From assembly GCF_000787835.1 (NCBI RefSeq), contig NZ_BBPP01000009.1, positions 186,803 to 250,802 of the forward strand: a stretch of DNA of 64,000 nt, in the 5' to 3' direction. The translations under genes and the position numbers were made by a program. Positions 35,033 to 46,499 of this stretch are shown piece after piece. Source of the stretch: Streptacidiphilus melanogenes (GTDB lineage: Bacteria > Actinomycetota > Actinomycetes > Streptomycetales > Streptomycetaceae). Below the pieces are notes generated by a model. The model made no database searches. It saw nothing but the letters and a program-made list of their open reading frames with translations, and had not been told where the DNA came from. Within the stretch, counting starts at the first letter, position 1. Each line of letters starts with the position of its first letter.

Positions 35033-36487
35033 ATGGAGGCAACGGCGCAGATCGGCGTCACCGGGCTGGCGGTGATGGGCCGCAACCTGGCCCGGAACTT
35101 CGCCCGCCACGGGTACACAGTGGCGGTGCACAACCGCACGCCGTCCCGCACGCGGGCGCTGGTCGAGAAGTTCGGCCACGAGGGGACGTTCGTCCCCGCG
35201 GAGTCGCTGGAGGACTTCGTGGCCGCGCTGGAGCGCCCACGGCGGCTGCTGATCATGGTGAAGGCCGGACAGCCCACCGACGAGGTCATCGAGGAGTTCG
35301 CGCCGCTGCTGGAGCCGGGCGACATGATCATCGACGGCGGCAACGCGCACTTCGCCGACACCCGCCGCCGCGAGCGGGCCCTGCGCGAGCGCGGCATCCA
35401 CTTCGTCGGCACCGGCGTCTCCGGCGGCGAGGAGGGCGCGCTGCACGGCCCCTCGATCATGCCCGGCGGTTCCGAGGAGTCCTACGCCGTGCTCGGCCCG
35501 ATGCTGGAGAAGATCAGCGCCCATGTGGACGGCGATCCGTGCTGCACCCACATCGGCACCGACGGGGCCGGGCACTTCGTCAAGATGGTGCACAACGGCA
35601 TCGAGTACGCCGACATGCAGCTCATCGCCGAGGCGTACCAGCTGCTGCGGGAGGTCGCCGGGTACACCCCGGCCGAGATCGCCGAGATCTTCCGCCGCTG
35701 GAACAAGGGGCGGCTGAACTCCTACCTCATCGAGATCACCGCCGAGGTGCTCGCACACACCGACCCCGAGACCGGGCAGCCCTTCGTCGACATCGTCCAG
35801 GACGCCGCGGAGCAGAAGGGCACCGGGCGCTGGACCGTGCAGACCGCCCTCGACCTCGGCTCCCCCGTCACCGCCATCGCGCAGGCCACCTTCGCCCGGG
35901 TGGCCTCCTCGCGGGCCGAGCTGCGCGCGGCCTACCGGCCCCTGGCGGGCGGCACCGAACAGGAGCTGCGCCACCACGAGGCGGAACGCTTCACCGACCA
36001 GGTCGAGCAGGCGCTGTACGCGTCGAAGATCATCGCCTACGACCAGGGCTGGACCATGATCCGCGACGGCGCGGCCGAGTACGGGTGGGACATCGACCTC
36101 GGCGCGGTGGCGCGGATCTGGCGTGGCGGCTGCATCATCCGGGCCGCCTTCCTGGACCGGATCCGGGCGGCGCACGCCGCCAACCCCGGCCTGGTCAGTC
36201 TGCTCGCCGAGGAGGGGTTCGCGGCCGAGATCGGCGACGCCCAGGTGCCCTGGCGCGAGGTCGTGGCCATCGCCGCCCACCGCGGCATCCCGGCGCCGGC
36301 CTTCACCGCCGCGCTCGCCTTCTACGACACCCTGCGCAGCGAGCGCCTGCCCGCCGCGCTGATCCAGGGCCTGCGCGACTTCTTCGGCGCCCACACCTAC
36401 CACCGCACCGACCGCGAGGGCGTCTACCACACCCGCTGGGCCGAGCCCGGCCGCCCCGAGATCCGGACGGACACCGGGACGTCGTAG
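35033..36487 (+). CDS. gnd: 6-phosphogluconate dehydrogenase, decarboxylating
   Basis: This enzyme of the oxidative pentose phosphate pathway makes ribulose 5-phosphate and NADPH. The 484 aa match the long (E. coli-type) form. The NADP fold is IGVTGLAVMGRNLARNFARH, with VAVHNRT at the end of strand 2. GDMIIDGGNAHFADT and VSGGEEGALHGPSIMPGG bind the substrate. GAGHFVKMVHNGIEYADMQL contains the catalytic Lys and the signature. GGGAGG lies before the ATG. A 12-bp stem terminator follows the stop, so it is monocistronic. Confidence 0.96.
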   Translation: MEATAQIGVTGLAVMGRNLARNFARHGYTVAVHNRTPSRTRALVEKFGHEGTFVPAESLEDFVAALERPRRLLIMVKAGQPTDEVIEEFAPLLEPGDMIIDGGNAHFADTRRRERALRERGIHFVGTGVSGGEEGALHGPSIMPGGSEESYAVLGPMLEKISAHVDGDPCCTHIGTDGAGHFVKMVHNGIEYADMQLIAEAYQLLREVAGYTPAEIAEIFRRWNKGRLNSYLIEITAEVLAHTDPETGQPFVDIVQDAAEQKGTGRWTVQTALDLGSPVTAIAQATFARVASSRAELRAAYRPLAGGTEQELRHHEAERFTDQVEQALYASKIIAYDQGWTMIRDGAAEYGWDIDLGAVARIWRGGCIIRAAFLDRIRAAHAANPGLVSLLAEEGFAAEIGDAQVPWREVVAIAAHRGIPAPAFTAALAFYDTLRSERLPAALIQGLRDFFGAHTYHRTDREGVYHTRWAEPGRPEIRTDTGTS

Positions 36488-36499
36488 GCGCCGGCGCGT

Positions 36500-36542
36500 G
36501 CGGACGACGCGACAGAAAGCAGCCCGTGCCCGCGTCGTCCGC
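36500..36542 (+). terminator. Hairpin terminator after gnd
   Basis: A perfect 12-bp inverted repeat (gcggacgacgcg / cgcgtcgtccgc) with a 19-nt loop starts 13 nt after the gnd stop codon. Confidence 0.7.
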
Positions 36543-36586
36543 CGTTGCCCCGGCCCAGCCGATCGATCCGATCAAGGAGAGGCATA

Positions 36587-36640
36587 CGTCACACTCGGTG
36601 ACGCTTAGAACCGTAAGAGGCCTGCTCTAGCATCCCAGAT
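36587..36640 (+). promoter_or_regulatory. Leaderless promoter of the mutAB operon with an adjacent inverted repeat
   Basis: TTAGAA (36605-36610) and TAGCAT (36628-36633), 17 bp apart, make a fair -35/-10 pair. Seven nt later comes the mutA ATG, with no ribosome site, so the transcript is probably leaderless. Just upstream, cgtcac-actcg-gtgacg (36587-36603) is a 6-bp inverted repeat abutting the -35 and could be an operator. Confidence 0.6.
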
Positions 36641-38517
36641 ATGACGGTCCTGCCCGATGACGGGCTCTCACTCGCTGCCGATTTCCCGGACGCCACGCAT
36701 ACCCAGTGGCAGAGTCTGGTCGCGGGCGTGCTGCGCAAGTCCGGCAAGGACGTGTCGGGTGCGGCCGCCGAGGAGGCACTGGCCACGGCGCTGGAGGACG
36801 GGCTGGTCGCCGCCCCCCTCTACGTCGCGCCGGACGCGGCCACCGGACTCGGCTACCCCGGCTTCGCCCCCTACGTACGCGGCGGCAGGCCCGCGACGAC
36901 CGGCTGGGACGTCCGCCAGCGGCACGAGCTGCCGGACCCCGAACGGGCCAACGCGGCGGTGCTCGCCGATCTGGAGAACGGCGTCAGCTCCCTGTGGCTG
37001 GCCGTCGGCGGACCGGCGCTGCCCGTGTCCGGCCTGGCCCGGGCCCTGGACGGCGTCTACCTGGACCTCGCCGCGGTCGCCCTCGACGCGGGCGACGAGA
37101 CCGGCGCGGCCGCCCGCGAGCTGCTGCGGCTGTACGACGAGCGGGGCGTCGAGCGCGCCGCCGCCCGCGGCAGCCTCGGCGCCGACCCGCTCGGCCGCGA
37201 GGCCCGCACCGGAGCCCCGGCTGCAGCCGACGACGCCGTGGAGCTGGCCCGCCTGTGCGCGCAGCAGTACCCGGGTCTGCGGGCCCTGACCGTCGACGCG
37301 CTGCCGTACCACGAGGCGGGTGCCTCGGCGGCGGAGGAGCTCGGCTGCTCGCTGGCTACCGGCGTCGCGTACCTGCGGCTGCTGACCGAGGCCGGTCTCT
37401 CCGTCGAGGAGGCCGCCCGGCAGCTGGAGTTCCGCTACGCGGCCACCGGGGACCAGTTCCTGACGGTGGCGAAGCTGCGCGCGGCCCGGCGACTGTGGTC
37501 GCGGGTCGTCGAGGTGTGCGGCTCCGGCGGGACGGCAGCGGCGGCTCAGCTCCAGCACGTGGTGACCTCGCCGGTGATGATGACCCGTCGCGACCCGTAC
37601 GTGAACATGCTGCGCACCACCATCGCCTGCCTCGCCGCCGGCGTCGGCGGCGCGGACTCGGTGACCGTGCTGCCCTTCGACCACGACCTCGGCCTGCCGG
37701 ACGCCTTCGCGCGCCGGATCGCGCGGAACACCTCCTCGATCCTGCTGGAGGAGTCCCACCTCGGCCGGGTCGCCGACCCGGCGGGCGGCTCCTGGTACGT
37801 GGATCAGCTGACCGACGAACTCGCCCACGCCGCCTGGGCGTTCTTCCAGGAGCTGGAGAGCGCTGGCGGTCAGCGGGCGGCGCTGCGCTCCGGCCTGGTC
37901 GGCGACCGCATCGCGGCCACCTGGGCGGCCCGCGGCAAGAAGCTCGCCAAGCGCGCCGAGCCGATCACCGGCGTCAGCGAGTTCCCCAACCTGGCCGAGA
38001 AGCCCGTCCTGCGCGAGGAGGCCCCGGCCGTCCGTCCTCTCGGCCGCGCCGGGAGCGGCTTGCCGGGCGGTCTGCCGCAGGTGCGCCGCGACGAGGTGTT
38101 CGAGGCGCTGCGCGCCCGCTCCGACGCCCATCTCGCGGCGACGGGTGCGCGACCCCGGGTCTTCCTGGCCGCGCTGGGCCCGGCCGCGGCGCACACCCCG
38201 CGCGCCACCTTCGCCGCCAACCTCTTCCAGGCGGGCGGCATCGAGGCGGTCCACGACCCGGTGTCGGTGGACGCCGGCTCCGCCGCCGAGGCCTTCGCGG
38301 CCAGCGGCGCCGCCCTCGCCTGCGTCTGCTCCAGCGACGCGCTGTACGCGGAGCAGGCCGAGGCCGTCGCCGCCGCGCTCAAGTCCGCCGGGGCGGCACG
38401 GGTCTACCTCGCGGGGCGTCCCGCCGAGTACGCGCACGTCGACGCCTACGTCTTCGCCGGCTGCGACGCACCGGCCGTCCTCACCTCCGCCCTCGACCTC
38501 ATCGGAGCCACGGCGTG

Positions 38518-38518
<1 letters not shown>
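36641..38518 (+). CDS. mutA: Methylmalonyl-CoA mutase small (beta) subunit
   Basis: This is the non-catalytic subunit of the heterodimeric, B12-dependent mutase that interconverts methylmalonyl-CoA and succinyl-CoA. The 625 aa follow the mutase barrel: [20 protein letters not shown] near residue 75, VRTT-like [20 protein letters not shown], and [16 protein letters not shown]. The C-terminal cobalamin-fold remnant ([20 protein letters not shown]) lacks the D-x-H-x-x-G cobalamin ligand, as expected for the small subunit. Its TGA overlaps the mutB ATG (TGATG). The product supplies or drains precursors for polyketides and propionate metabolism. Confidence 0.93.
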
Positions 38519-40737
<2,219 letters not shown>

Positions 40738-40743
40738 CCGCGG

Positions 40744-41730
40744 ATGCCAATCGACCTCGACGTCTACGTCAAGGGTGTCCTCGACGGGAAGCGGGCGGCC
40801 GTCGCCCGTGCCATCACCCTCGTCGAGTCCACCCGGGCCGACCACCGCGTGCTGGCGCAGCGGCTTCTGACGGAGCTGCTGCCGCACACCGGCAGGGCCC
40901 GGCGGATCGGCATCAGCGGCGTGCCGGGGGTGGGCAAGTCCACCTTCATCGACGCCTTCGGCACCATGCTCACCGGCATGGGCCACAAGGTGGCCGTGCT
41001 CGCCGTCGACCCGTCCTCGACCCGCACGGGCGGCTCCATCCTCGGCGACAAGACCCGGATGGAGCGCCTGGCCGTCGACCCCGCCGCCTTCGTGCGCCCC
41101 TCCCCCAGCGCCGGGACACTGGGCGGGGTGGCCAAGGCCACCCGCGAGTCGATGGTGGTCATGGAGGCGGCGGGCTACGACGTGGTGCTGGTGGAGACCG
41201 TCGGCGTCGGGCAGTCGGAGACCACCGTCGCCGACATGGTCGACTCCTTCCTGCTGCTCACCCTCGCCCGCACCGGCGACCAGCTCCAGGGCATCAAGAA
41301 GGGCGTCCTGGAGCTCGCCGACGTCATCGCCGTGAACAAGGCCGACGGCCCGCACGAGCGCGACGCCCGTGCGGCGGCGCGTGAACTCGCGGGCGCGCTG
41401 CGCCTGATGCACCCCGCCGACGCCGCGTGGACCCCGCCGGTGCTCAGCTGCAGCGCACGGGAGTCCGCGGGCCTCGACACCGTCTGGGAGCGGCTGGAGC
41501 AGCACCGCACCCTGCTCGACGGTACGGGCCGCCTGACGGCCAAGCGCCGCTCGCAACAGGTCGACTGGGCCTGGGCGATGGTGCACGACGAGCTGCTGGG
41601 CCGCCTGCACGCGAGCCCGGCCGTCCGCGCGCTCACCCCGCTGCTCGAAGAGCAGGTCCGCAGCGGGGAGTTGACCGCCTCCCTGGCCGCGGAGCGGATT
41701 CTGGACGCGTTCGACCGCCGCGAGCGGTAG
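40744..41730 (+). CDS. meaB: Methylmalonyl-CoA mutase-associated GTPase MeaB
   Basis: This G3E-family GTPase guards cofactor loading and reactivation of the mutase. The 328 aa include Walker A ([18 protein letters not shown]), [40 protein letters not shown] as the switch/Walker B region and [10 protein letters not shown] as the NKxD base motif. It is in the mutA-mutB-meaB operon, 6 bp behind mutB. After it comes a new promoter (-10 TAGCCT near 41782) and the cobalamin riboswitch. Confidence 0.96.
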   Translation: MPIDLDVYVKGVLDGKRAAVARAITLVESTRADHRVLAQRLLTELLPHTGRARRIGISGVPGVGKSTFIDAFGTMLTGMGHKVAVLAVDPSSTRTGGSILGDKTRMERLAVDPAAFVRPSPSAGTLGGVAKATRESMVVMEAAGYDVVLVETVGVGQSETTVADMVDSFLLLTLARTGDQLQGIKKGVLELADVIAVNKADGPHERDARAAARELAGALRLMHPADAAWTPPVLSCSARESAGLDTVWERLEQHRTLLDGTGRLTAKRRSQQVDWAWAMVHDELLGRLHASPAVRALTPLLEEQVRSGELTASLAAERILDAFDRRER

Positions 41731-41789
41731 CCGAACGGGTCAGGGTTCGACCTGGTCAGCGGGGGGAAGAGCACGACGTGCTAGCCTGC

Positions 41790-41950
41790 GACGGCCGGAT
41801 TCGAGTGCCCAGGCACGCGGATACCGGCAGCGCGTCAGGAGCGAAGTCGGTGACGCCCGCACGGCGGGCCATTCCGACGCTGTCCCGCAACTGTGACGGC
41901 CCCGTCCGGGGCCCAAGCCAGGTCGACTCCCCCGCGCGGACGACATCAAC
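41790..41950 (+). ncRNA. Cobalamin riboswitch upstream of the B12 importer operon
   Basis: The 5' leader contains conserved cobalamin-riboswitch blocks in order. The pattern gaagtcggtgac...ccattccgacgctg is the GGTG...CC core with an enlarged stem-loop. Next come tcccgcaactgtgacgg and the B12-box segment aagccagg near 41920. It lies about 100 nt before the lipoprotein start. Binding of adenosylcobalamin should shut down btuFCD-cobK-cobF. Boundaries are approximate. Confidence 0.85.
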
Positions 41951-42054
41951 CTCGTGGGAAGGCTGATCCGTCCCGGCCGCGCGTGCGCCCGCACGCCCCC
42001 TCGGCCGGCGCGATCACCCGCCTTCCCTCCACACCGACGGAGAAAGCGGCCACC

Positions 42055-43053
42055 ATGCGCGCTCGGCAGCGGAACAACCGGCGAGGACCCCTGGTCCGGA
42101 GCCTGACAGCGGCAACCACGGCTCTCGCCGTCGCGGCGGTACTCGCCGGCTGCAGCTCGGGCGGCTCGACCACCGCCACCTCCTCGTCCTCGCCCTCCGC
42201 CGCGGCCACCGCGGCGTCGTTCCCGGTCACGGTCGCGGCGTCGAACGGCAAGGTCACCGTGAAGTCCGCGCCGAAGCGGATCGTCTCGCTCTCCCCGACC
42301 GCCACCGAGGACCTCTACGCGGTGGGCGCGGGCCGGCAGGTCGTCGCGGTCGACTCGGACTCGAACTACCCGAGCAACGCCCCGGTCACCAAGCTGAGCG
42401 GCCTCACGCCGAACGTCGAGGCGATCATCAAGTACTCCCCCGACCTGGTCGTGGCCTCCGCCGACTCCGGCGGTCTGGTGGCCCAGCTGACCAAGGTCGG
42501 CGTGCCGGTGCTGATCGAGCCCGCCGTCACGAAGCTGGACGACGCCTACGACCAGATCCAGCAGATCGGCACGGCGACCGGCCACCGCGCGCAGGCGCGG
42601 CAGACGGTGACGTCCATGAAGTCCGCGATCGCCGCGGACGTCGCCAAGGCCGGCACCGCGCACAAGGGCCTGAGCTACTACTGGGAGGTCAGCGCGAACC
42701 CGTACTACTCGGTGACCTCGCAGACCTTCATCGGTCAGATCGTCTCCCTGTTCGGCCTGAAGAACATCGCGGACGCCGCGGACAAGGCCTCGGACGGCGG
42801 CTACCCGCAGCTGTCCCAGGAGTACATCGTCACCGCCAAGCCGCAGCTGATCCTGCTGTCGGACAACAGCGCCGCCGACGGCGGCCAGTCCCCGGCGGTC
42901 GTCGCCAAGCGCCCCGGCTGGTCGGGCGTCCCGGCGGTGAAGAACAGCCAGATCGTCGGCCTGGACGACGACATCGCCTCCCGCTGGGGTCCGCGTCTGC
43001 CGCAGCTGGTCGCGCAGATCGCGCAGGCGCTGGAGAAGGCTCCAGCCCAGTGA
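42055..43053 (+). CDS. ABC transporter substrate-binding lipoprotein, vitamin B12 (BtuF-like)
   Basis: This 332-aa cobalamin-binding candidate has a basic signal n-region, a hydrophobic core and the lipobox VLAGC near residue 32, then a Ser/Thr/Ala linker. The fold is a class III binding protein: KRIVSLSPTATEDLYAVGAG, VTKLSGLTPNVEAIIKYSPDLVVAS and a final VGLDDDIASRWGPRLPQLV. B12 rather than siderophore is chosen because a cobalamin riboswitch controls the operon and cob genes follow. It should deliver ligand to the permease gene that follows. Confidence 0.88.
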   Translation: MRARQRNNRRGPLVRSLTAATTALAVAAVLAGCSSGGSTTATSSSSPSAAATAASFPVTVAASNGKVTVKSAPKRIVSLSPTATEDLYAVGAGRQVVAVDSDSNYPSNAPVTKLSGLTPNVEAIIKYSPDLVVASADSGGLVAQLTKVGVPVLIEPAVTKLDDAYDQIQQIGTATGHRAQARQTVTSMKSAIAADVAKAGTAHKGLSYYWEVSANPYYSVTSQTFIGQIVSLFGLKNIADAADKASDGGYPQLSQEYIVTAKPQLILLSDNSAADGGQSPAVVAKRPGWSGVPAVKNSQIVGLDDDIASRWGPRLPQLVAQIAQALEKAPAQ

Positions 43054-43078
43054 GCCACCGCCGATCGGGCGACGGCCG

Positions 43079-44101
43079 GTGAGCGCACCGCGCCGCGTCC
43101 TTCGCGCCTACGGCACCGCGGCGGCCTTCCTGGCCGCCGCGGTGCTGCTCAGCGCCATGGTGGGCGCGGCGGACCTGAACCCCTGGGCCACGGCGTCCGC
43201 GCTGCTCGACAAGCTGCCCTTCGTGGACCTGCACTCGGGGCTCAGCCCGCTCGACCAGGCGGTGCTGTTCCAGATCCGCATGCCGCGGATCGTGCTCGGC
43301 GCGCTGGTGGGCGGGCTGCTCTCGCTCGCCGGGGCCGGCTACCAGGGCGTGTTCCGCAACCCGCTGGTCGACTCGGGCCTGCTCGGCGCCTCGGCCGGGG
43401 CGGGTCTCGGCGCGACGATCGCGATCGTCTACCTCGGCGGCAGCGGCCCGGCCACGGTGCCGGCGGCCGCCTTCGTCGGCTCGCTGGTGGGCGTCGCCGT
43501 CGCCTACCTGGCGGGCGCGGCCGCCGGGACGGGCACGGCCACCCTGCTGCTGGCCGGACTGGCCGTCGGCATGTTCCTCACGGCGATCCAGACGCTGGTG
43601 CTGCAGCGCTCGGCGCAGGACATCCAGCAGGTCTACTCCTGGCTGCTCGGCTCGCTCGCCACGGGCGACTGGCACCAGGTCGTGGAGATCCTGCCCTACG
43701 CCGCCGTCAGCACGCTGGCGATCCTGCTCCACGGCAGGCACCTGGACGTGCTCTCCGTCGGCGACGAGGAGGCCCGCACGCTCGGCATGCGCCCTGCGCG
43801 GATCCGGCTCGTGGTCGTCGCCGCCTGCGCGCTGGCCGCCGCCTCGGCCGTCGCGGTCAGCGGGCTGATCGGCTTCGTCGGCATCATCGTGCCGCACGCG
43901 GTGCGGCGGCTCGCCGGGACCTCGTACCGGCTGGTGCTGCCGCTGTCGCTGCTCTTCGGCGCCGGCTTCCTGGTGCTCGCCGACACGCTGGCCCGCACCG
44001 TCCTGGCCCCGGGCGAGCTGCCGATCGGCGTGGTCACCGCTGTGATCGGCTCGCCAGTGTTCATCTGGATCCTGCGCACCACGCGGGCGGTCCGCACATG
44101 A
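43079..44101 (+). CDS. FecCD/BtuC-family ABC transporter permease
   Basis: This 340-aa permease has about 10 membrane helices and the family signatures MPRIVLGALVGGLLSLAGAGYQGVFRNPL near the first third, ASAGAGLGATIAI, and the ATPase-contact loop GFVGIIVPHAVRRLAGTSY. It should form the dimeric B12 channel. It starts with GTG 43079, 25 bp behind the lipoprotein gene, and its TGA overlaps the ATG of the ATPase gene (ATGA). Confidence 0.92.
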   Translation: MSAPRRVLRAYGTAAAFLAAAVLLSAMVGAADLNPWATASALLDKLPFVDLHSGLSPLDQAVLFQIRMPRIVLGALVGGLLSLAGAGYQGVFRNPLVDSGLLGASAGAGLGATIAIVYLGGSGPATVPAAAFVGSLVGVAVAYLAGAAAGTGTATLLLAGLAVGMFLTAIQTLVLQRSAQDIQQVYSWLLGSLATGDWHQVVEILPYAAVSTLAILLHGRHLDVLSVGDEEARTLGMRPARIRLVVVAACALAAASAVAVSGLIGFVGIIVPHAVRRLAGTSYRLVLPLSLLFGAGFLVLADTLARTVLAPGELPIGVVTAVIGSPVFIWILRTTRAVRT

Positions 44102-44898
44102 GCGCGCTCACCGTCGACGGCGTGGACGTCGACCTCGACGGCAGGGCGGTGGTCCGCGAGGTCTCCTGTGCGGTCGACTCCGGCGGCTGGCTCGCCGTGA
44201 TCGGCCCGAACGGCGCGGGCAAGTCCACGCTGCTGCGGGCCGTGGCCGGACTGCTGCCGCGCCGGGGCCGGGTCGCCGTCGACGGCGCCGACACCCGGGG
44301 GATGCCCGGACGCGAGCTCGCCCGGCTGCTCGCCTTCGTCCCGCAGAGCCCGATCCTGCCGCCCGACATGACGGTGGCGGAGTACGTCCTGCTCGGCCGC
44401 ACCCCCTACCTCGGCTACCTCGGCGGTCCTGGCCGCCACGACCGGCTCGTCGCCGACGAGGCCGCCGAACAGCTGGACGTCGCCCGCTTCGCCGAGCGCA
44501 GGCTCGTGACGCTGTCCGGGGGTGAGCGCCAACGGGTCGTCCTCGCCCGCGCGCTGGCGCAGGAGCCGCGCCTGGTGCTGCTGGACGAGCCGACCTCCGC
44601 CCTCGACATCGGCCACCAGCAGCAGGTGCTCGACCTCGTCGACGACCTGCGCCGCGCGCAGGGCCTCACCGTCGTCACCACCCTCCACGACCTGACCACC
44701 GCCGGCCAGTACGCCGACCGGCTGGTGCTGCTCGACGAGGGCCGGGTCAAGGCGAGCGGCCCGGCGCCCGAGGTGCTCAGCGAGGCGCTGATCTCCGACG
44801 TCTACGCGGCCCGGGTGCGCGTCACCGTCGACGGGCACGGGCGGCCGGTCGTCACCCCCCTGCGGGATCGCGCCGCTGCCGAGGGCGGGCCCAGGTGA
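44098..44898 (+). CDS. ABC transporter ATP-binding protein, BtuD/FecE-like
   Basis: This 266-aa ATPase has Walker A VIGPNGAGKSTLLRAV, Q-loop FVPQSPI, signature LSGGERQRVVLARALAQEP, Walker B LVLLDEPTSALDI and H-loop VTTLHDL. It energises B12 import. It is coupled to the permease (4-bp overlap) and to cobK (GTGA overlap at 44895). Confidence 0.95.
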   Translation: MSALTVDGVDVDLDGRAVVREVSCAVDSGGWLAVIGPNGAGKSTLLRAVAGLLPRRGRVAVDGADTRGMPGRELARLLAFVPQSPILPPDMTVAEYVLLGRTPYLGYLGGPGRHDRLVADEAAEQLDVARFAERRLVTLSGGERQRVVLARALAQEPRLVLLDEPTSALDIGHQQQVLDLVDDLRRAQGLTVVTTLHDLTTAGQYADRLVLLDEGRVKASGPAPEVLSEALISDVYAARVRVTVDGHGRPVVTPLRDRAAAEGGPR

Positions 44899-45665
44899 CC
44901 CCGCCCGCGCGCCACGTGCTGGTCCTCGGCGGCACGACGGAGGCACGCCTGCTGGCCGAGGCGCTGGCCGCCGACCCCGCGTACGAGGTGACCACCTCGC
45001 TGGCCGGGCGGGTGGCCGCGCCGAGGCTGCCCTCGGGGCGGGTACGGATCGGCGGCTTCGGCGGGGCCGAGGGCCTGGCCGCGTGGCTGCGCGCCGAGTC
45101 GGTCCACGCCCTCGTCGACGCCACGCATCCCTTCGCCGCCGCCGTCAGCGCCAACGCCGCCGCGGCCGCGCACGCGACGGGCGTGCCGCTGCTGGTGCTG
45201 TGCCGCTCCGGCTGGGAGCCCGTCCCGGGCGACCGCTGGCATCATGCGGCGTCACTGGACGAGGCGGCGGCGCTCCTGCCCGACCTGGGCACGCGGGTGC
45301 TGCTGACCACCGGCCGCAACGACCTGTCCCCCTTCGCCGGCCAGGACCGCCTGCCGCGGTTGGACGCGCTGTGGTTCCTGGCCCGGTCCGTCGACCCGCC
45401 GCCCGTGCCGCTGCCCGCCAACGTCGAAGTCCTGCTGGACCGCGGTCCGTTCACCGTGGAGCGGGAGCGCGCCCTGCTGCGCGAACGGCGGATCGACGTG
45501 CTCGTGACCAAGGACAGCGGAGGGGCGGCCACCGCGCCCAAGCTCACGGCGGCACGGGACCTGGGCCTGCCGGTTCTGCTGGTCCGGCGCCCGGCCCTCC
45601 CAGCCGGGGTGGCCCGGACGTCGCACCTCTCCGGCGCGCTGGCCTGGCTCGCCGAGCGGACCTGA
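44895..45665 (+). CDS. cobK: Precorrin-6A reductase CobK/CbiJ
   Basis: This NADPH-dependent enzyme reduces precorrin-6A in corrin ring synthesis. The 256 aa open with HVLVLGGTTEARLLAEAL and include VDATHPFAAAVSANAAAAA, the family hallmark, RVLLTTGRNDLSPF and VLVTKDSGGAATAPKLTAA. It starts with GTG and overlaps the ABC ATPase gene. It is unusual, though not unique, for cobK to sit in an import operon rather than in the main cob cluster. Confidence 0.94.
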   Translation: MTPPARHVLVLGGTTEARLLAEALAADPAYEVTTSLAGRVAAPRLPSGRVRIGGFGGAEGLAAWLRAESVHALVDATHPFAAAVSANAAAAAHATGVPLLVLCRSGWEPVPGDRWHHAASLDEAAALLPDLGTRVLLTTGRNDLSPFAGQDRLPRLDALWFLARSVDPPPVPLPANVEVLLDRGPFTVERERALLRERRIDVLVTKDSGGAATAPKLTAARDLGLPVLLVRRPALPAGVARTSHLSGALAWLAERT

Positions 45666-45703
45666 TGCACAACGACCGTACGGCGGAAGGCAGAATCGGA
45701 ACC

Positions 45704-46468
45704 ATGCGGAAGATCCTCGTCATCGGAATCGGCGCGGGCGATCCCGACCACCTCACGCTCCAGGCGGTCAAGGCCATCGCGCGCACCGACGTGTTCCTCC
45801 TGCTCGACAAGAACGAGGAACGCCAGGACCTCGTCCGGCTGCGGCTGGAGATGGTCGAGGAGCACGGCCGCCCCGGCCACCGCGTCGTGCAGGTGCCCGA
45901 CGCCGAGCGCGACCGCCGCACCCAGCCCGGGTACCCGGCGGTGGTCCACAGTTGGCGCACCCGGCGCGCGGAGCTGGTGGAGCGGCTGATCGCCGAACAG
46001 GTCGGCGGCGAGGAGACCGGCGCCCTGCTGGTCTGGGGCGACCCGGGCCTGTACGACAGCGTCATCGCCGTCCTCGACGAGGTACTGGACCGCGGCGAGG
46101 TGTCCTTCGACTACGAGGTGGTGCCGGGCATCAGCAGCGTCTCGGCGCTGGCGGCGAGCCACCGGACCGTCCTCACCCGGGTCAGCCGGCCCGTGCGTAT
46201 CACCACCGGCCGCCGCCTCGCGGCGGAGGGCTTCCCCGCCGGCTCGGACGACACGGTGGTGATGCTGGACGGCAAGGCCGCGTTCGCCTCGATCGACCCG
46301 GCCGGGATCGACATCCACTACGGCGCCTACCTCGGCACCGCGGACGAGATCCTCGTCTCCGGCCCGCTGTCGGAGGCGGCACCCCGGATCGCCGAGCTGC
46401 GGCGCGAGGCGAGCGAGCGCAAGGGCTGGATCATGGACAGCTACCTGCTGCGCCGCACGGAGGACTGA
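45704..46468 (+). CDS. cobF: Precorrin-6A synthase (deacetylating) CobF
   Basis: This SAM-dependent tetrapyrrole methyltransferase acts at C-1 with loss of acetate in the aerobic B12 pathway. The 254 aa start MRKILVIGIGAGDPDHLTLQ with the family G-x-G-x-G-D-P motif. LVWGDPGLYDS and YEVVPGISSVSALAASH are the SAM and substrate motifs. The presence of cobF indicates the oxygen-dependent pathway. ATG 45704 is preferred; an in-frame ATG at 45665 overlapping the cobK stop would add 13 residues. Confidence 0.93.
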   Translation: MRKILVIGIGAGDPDHLTLQAVKAIARTDVFLLLDKNEERQDLVRLRLEMVEEHGRPGHRVVQVPDAERDRRTQPGYPAVVHSWRTRRAELVERLIAEQVGGEETGALLVWGDPGLYDSVIAVLDEVLDRGEVSFDYEVVPGISSVSALAASHRTVLTRVSRPVRITTGRRLAAEGFPAGSDDTVVMLDGKAAFASIDPAGIDIHYGAYLGTADEILVSGPLSEAAPRIAELRREASERKGWIMDSYLLRRTED

Positions 46469-46482
46469 CCCCCGTGCGGCGC
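46450..46482. terminator. Bidirectional hairpin at the cobF stop
   Basis: A perfect 11-bp stem (gcgccgcacgg / ccgtgcggcgc) with an 11-nt loop holds the cobF TGA in its loop. It sits between cobF and the convergent NiCoT gene. Confidence 0.65.
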
Positions 46483-46499
46483 CGGGTCGCCCGGTGGGC

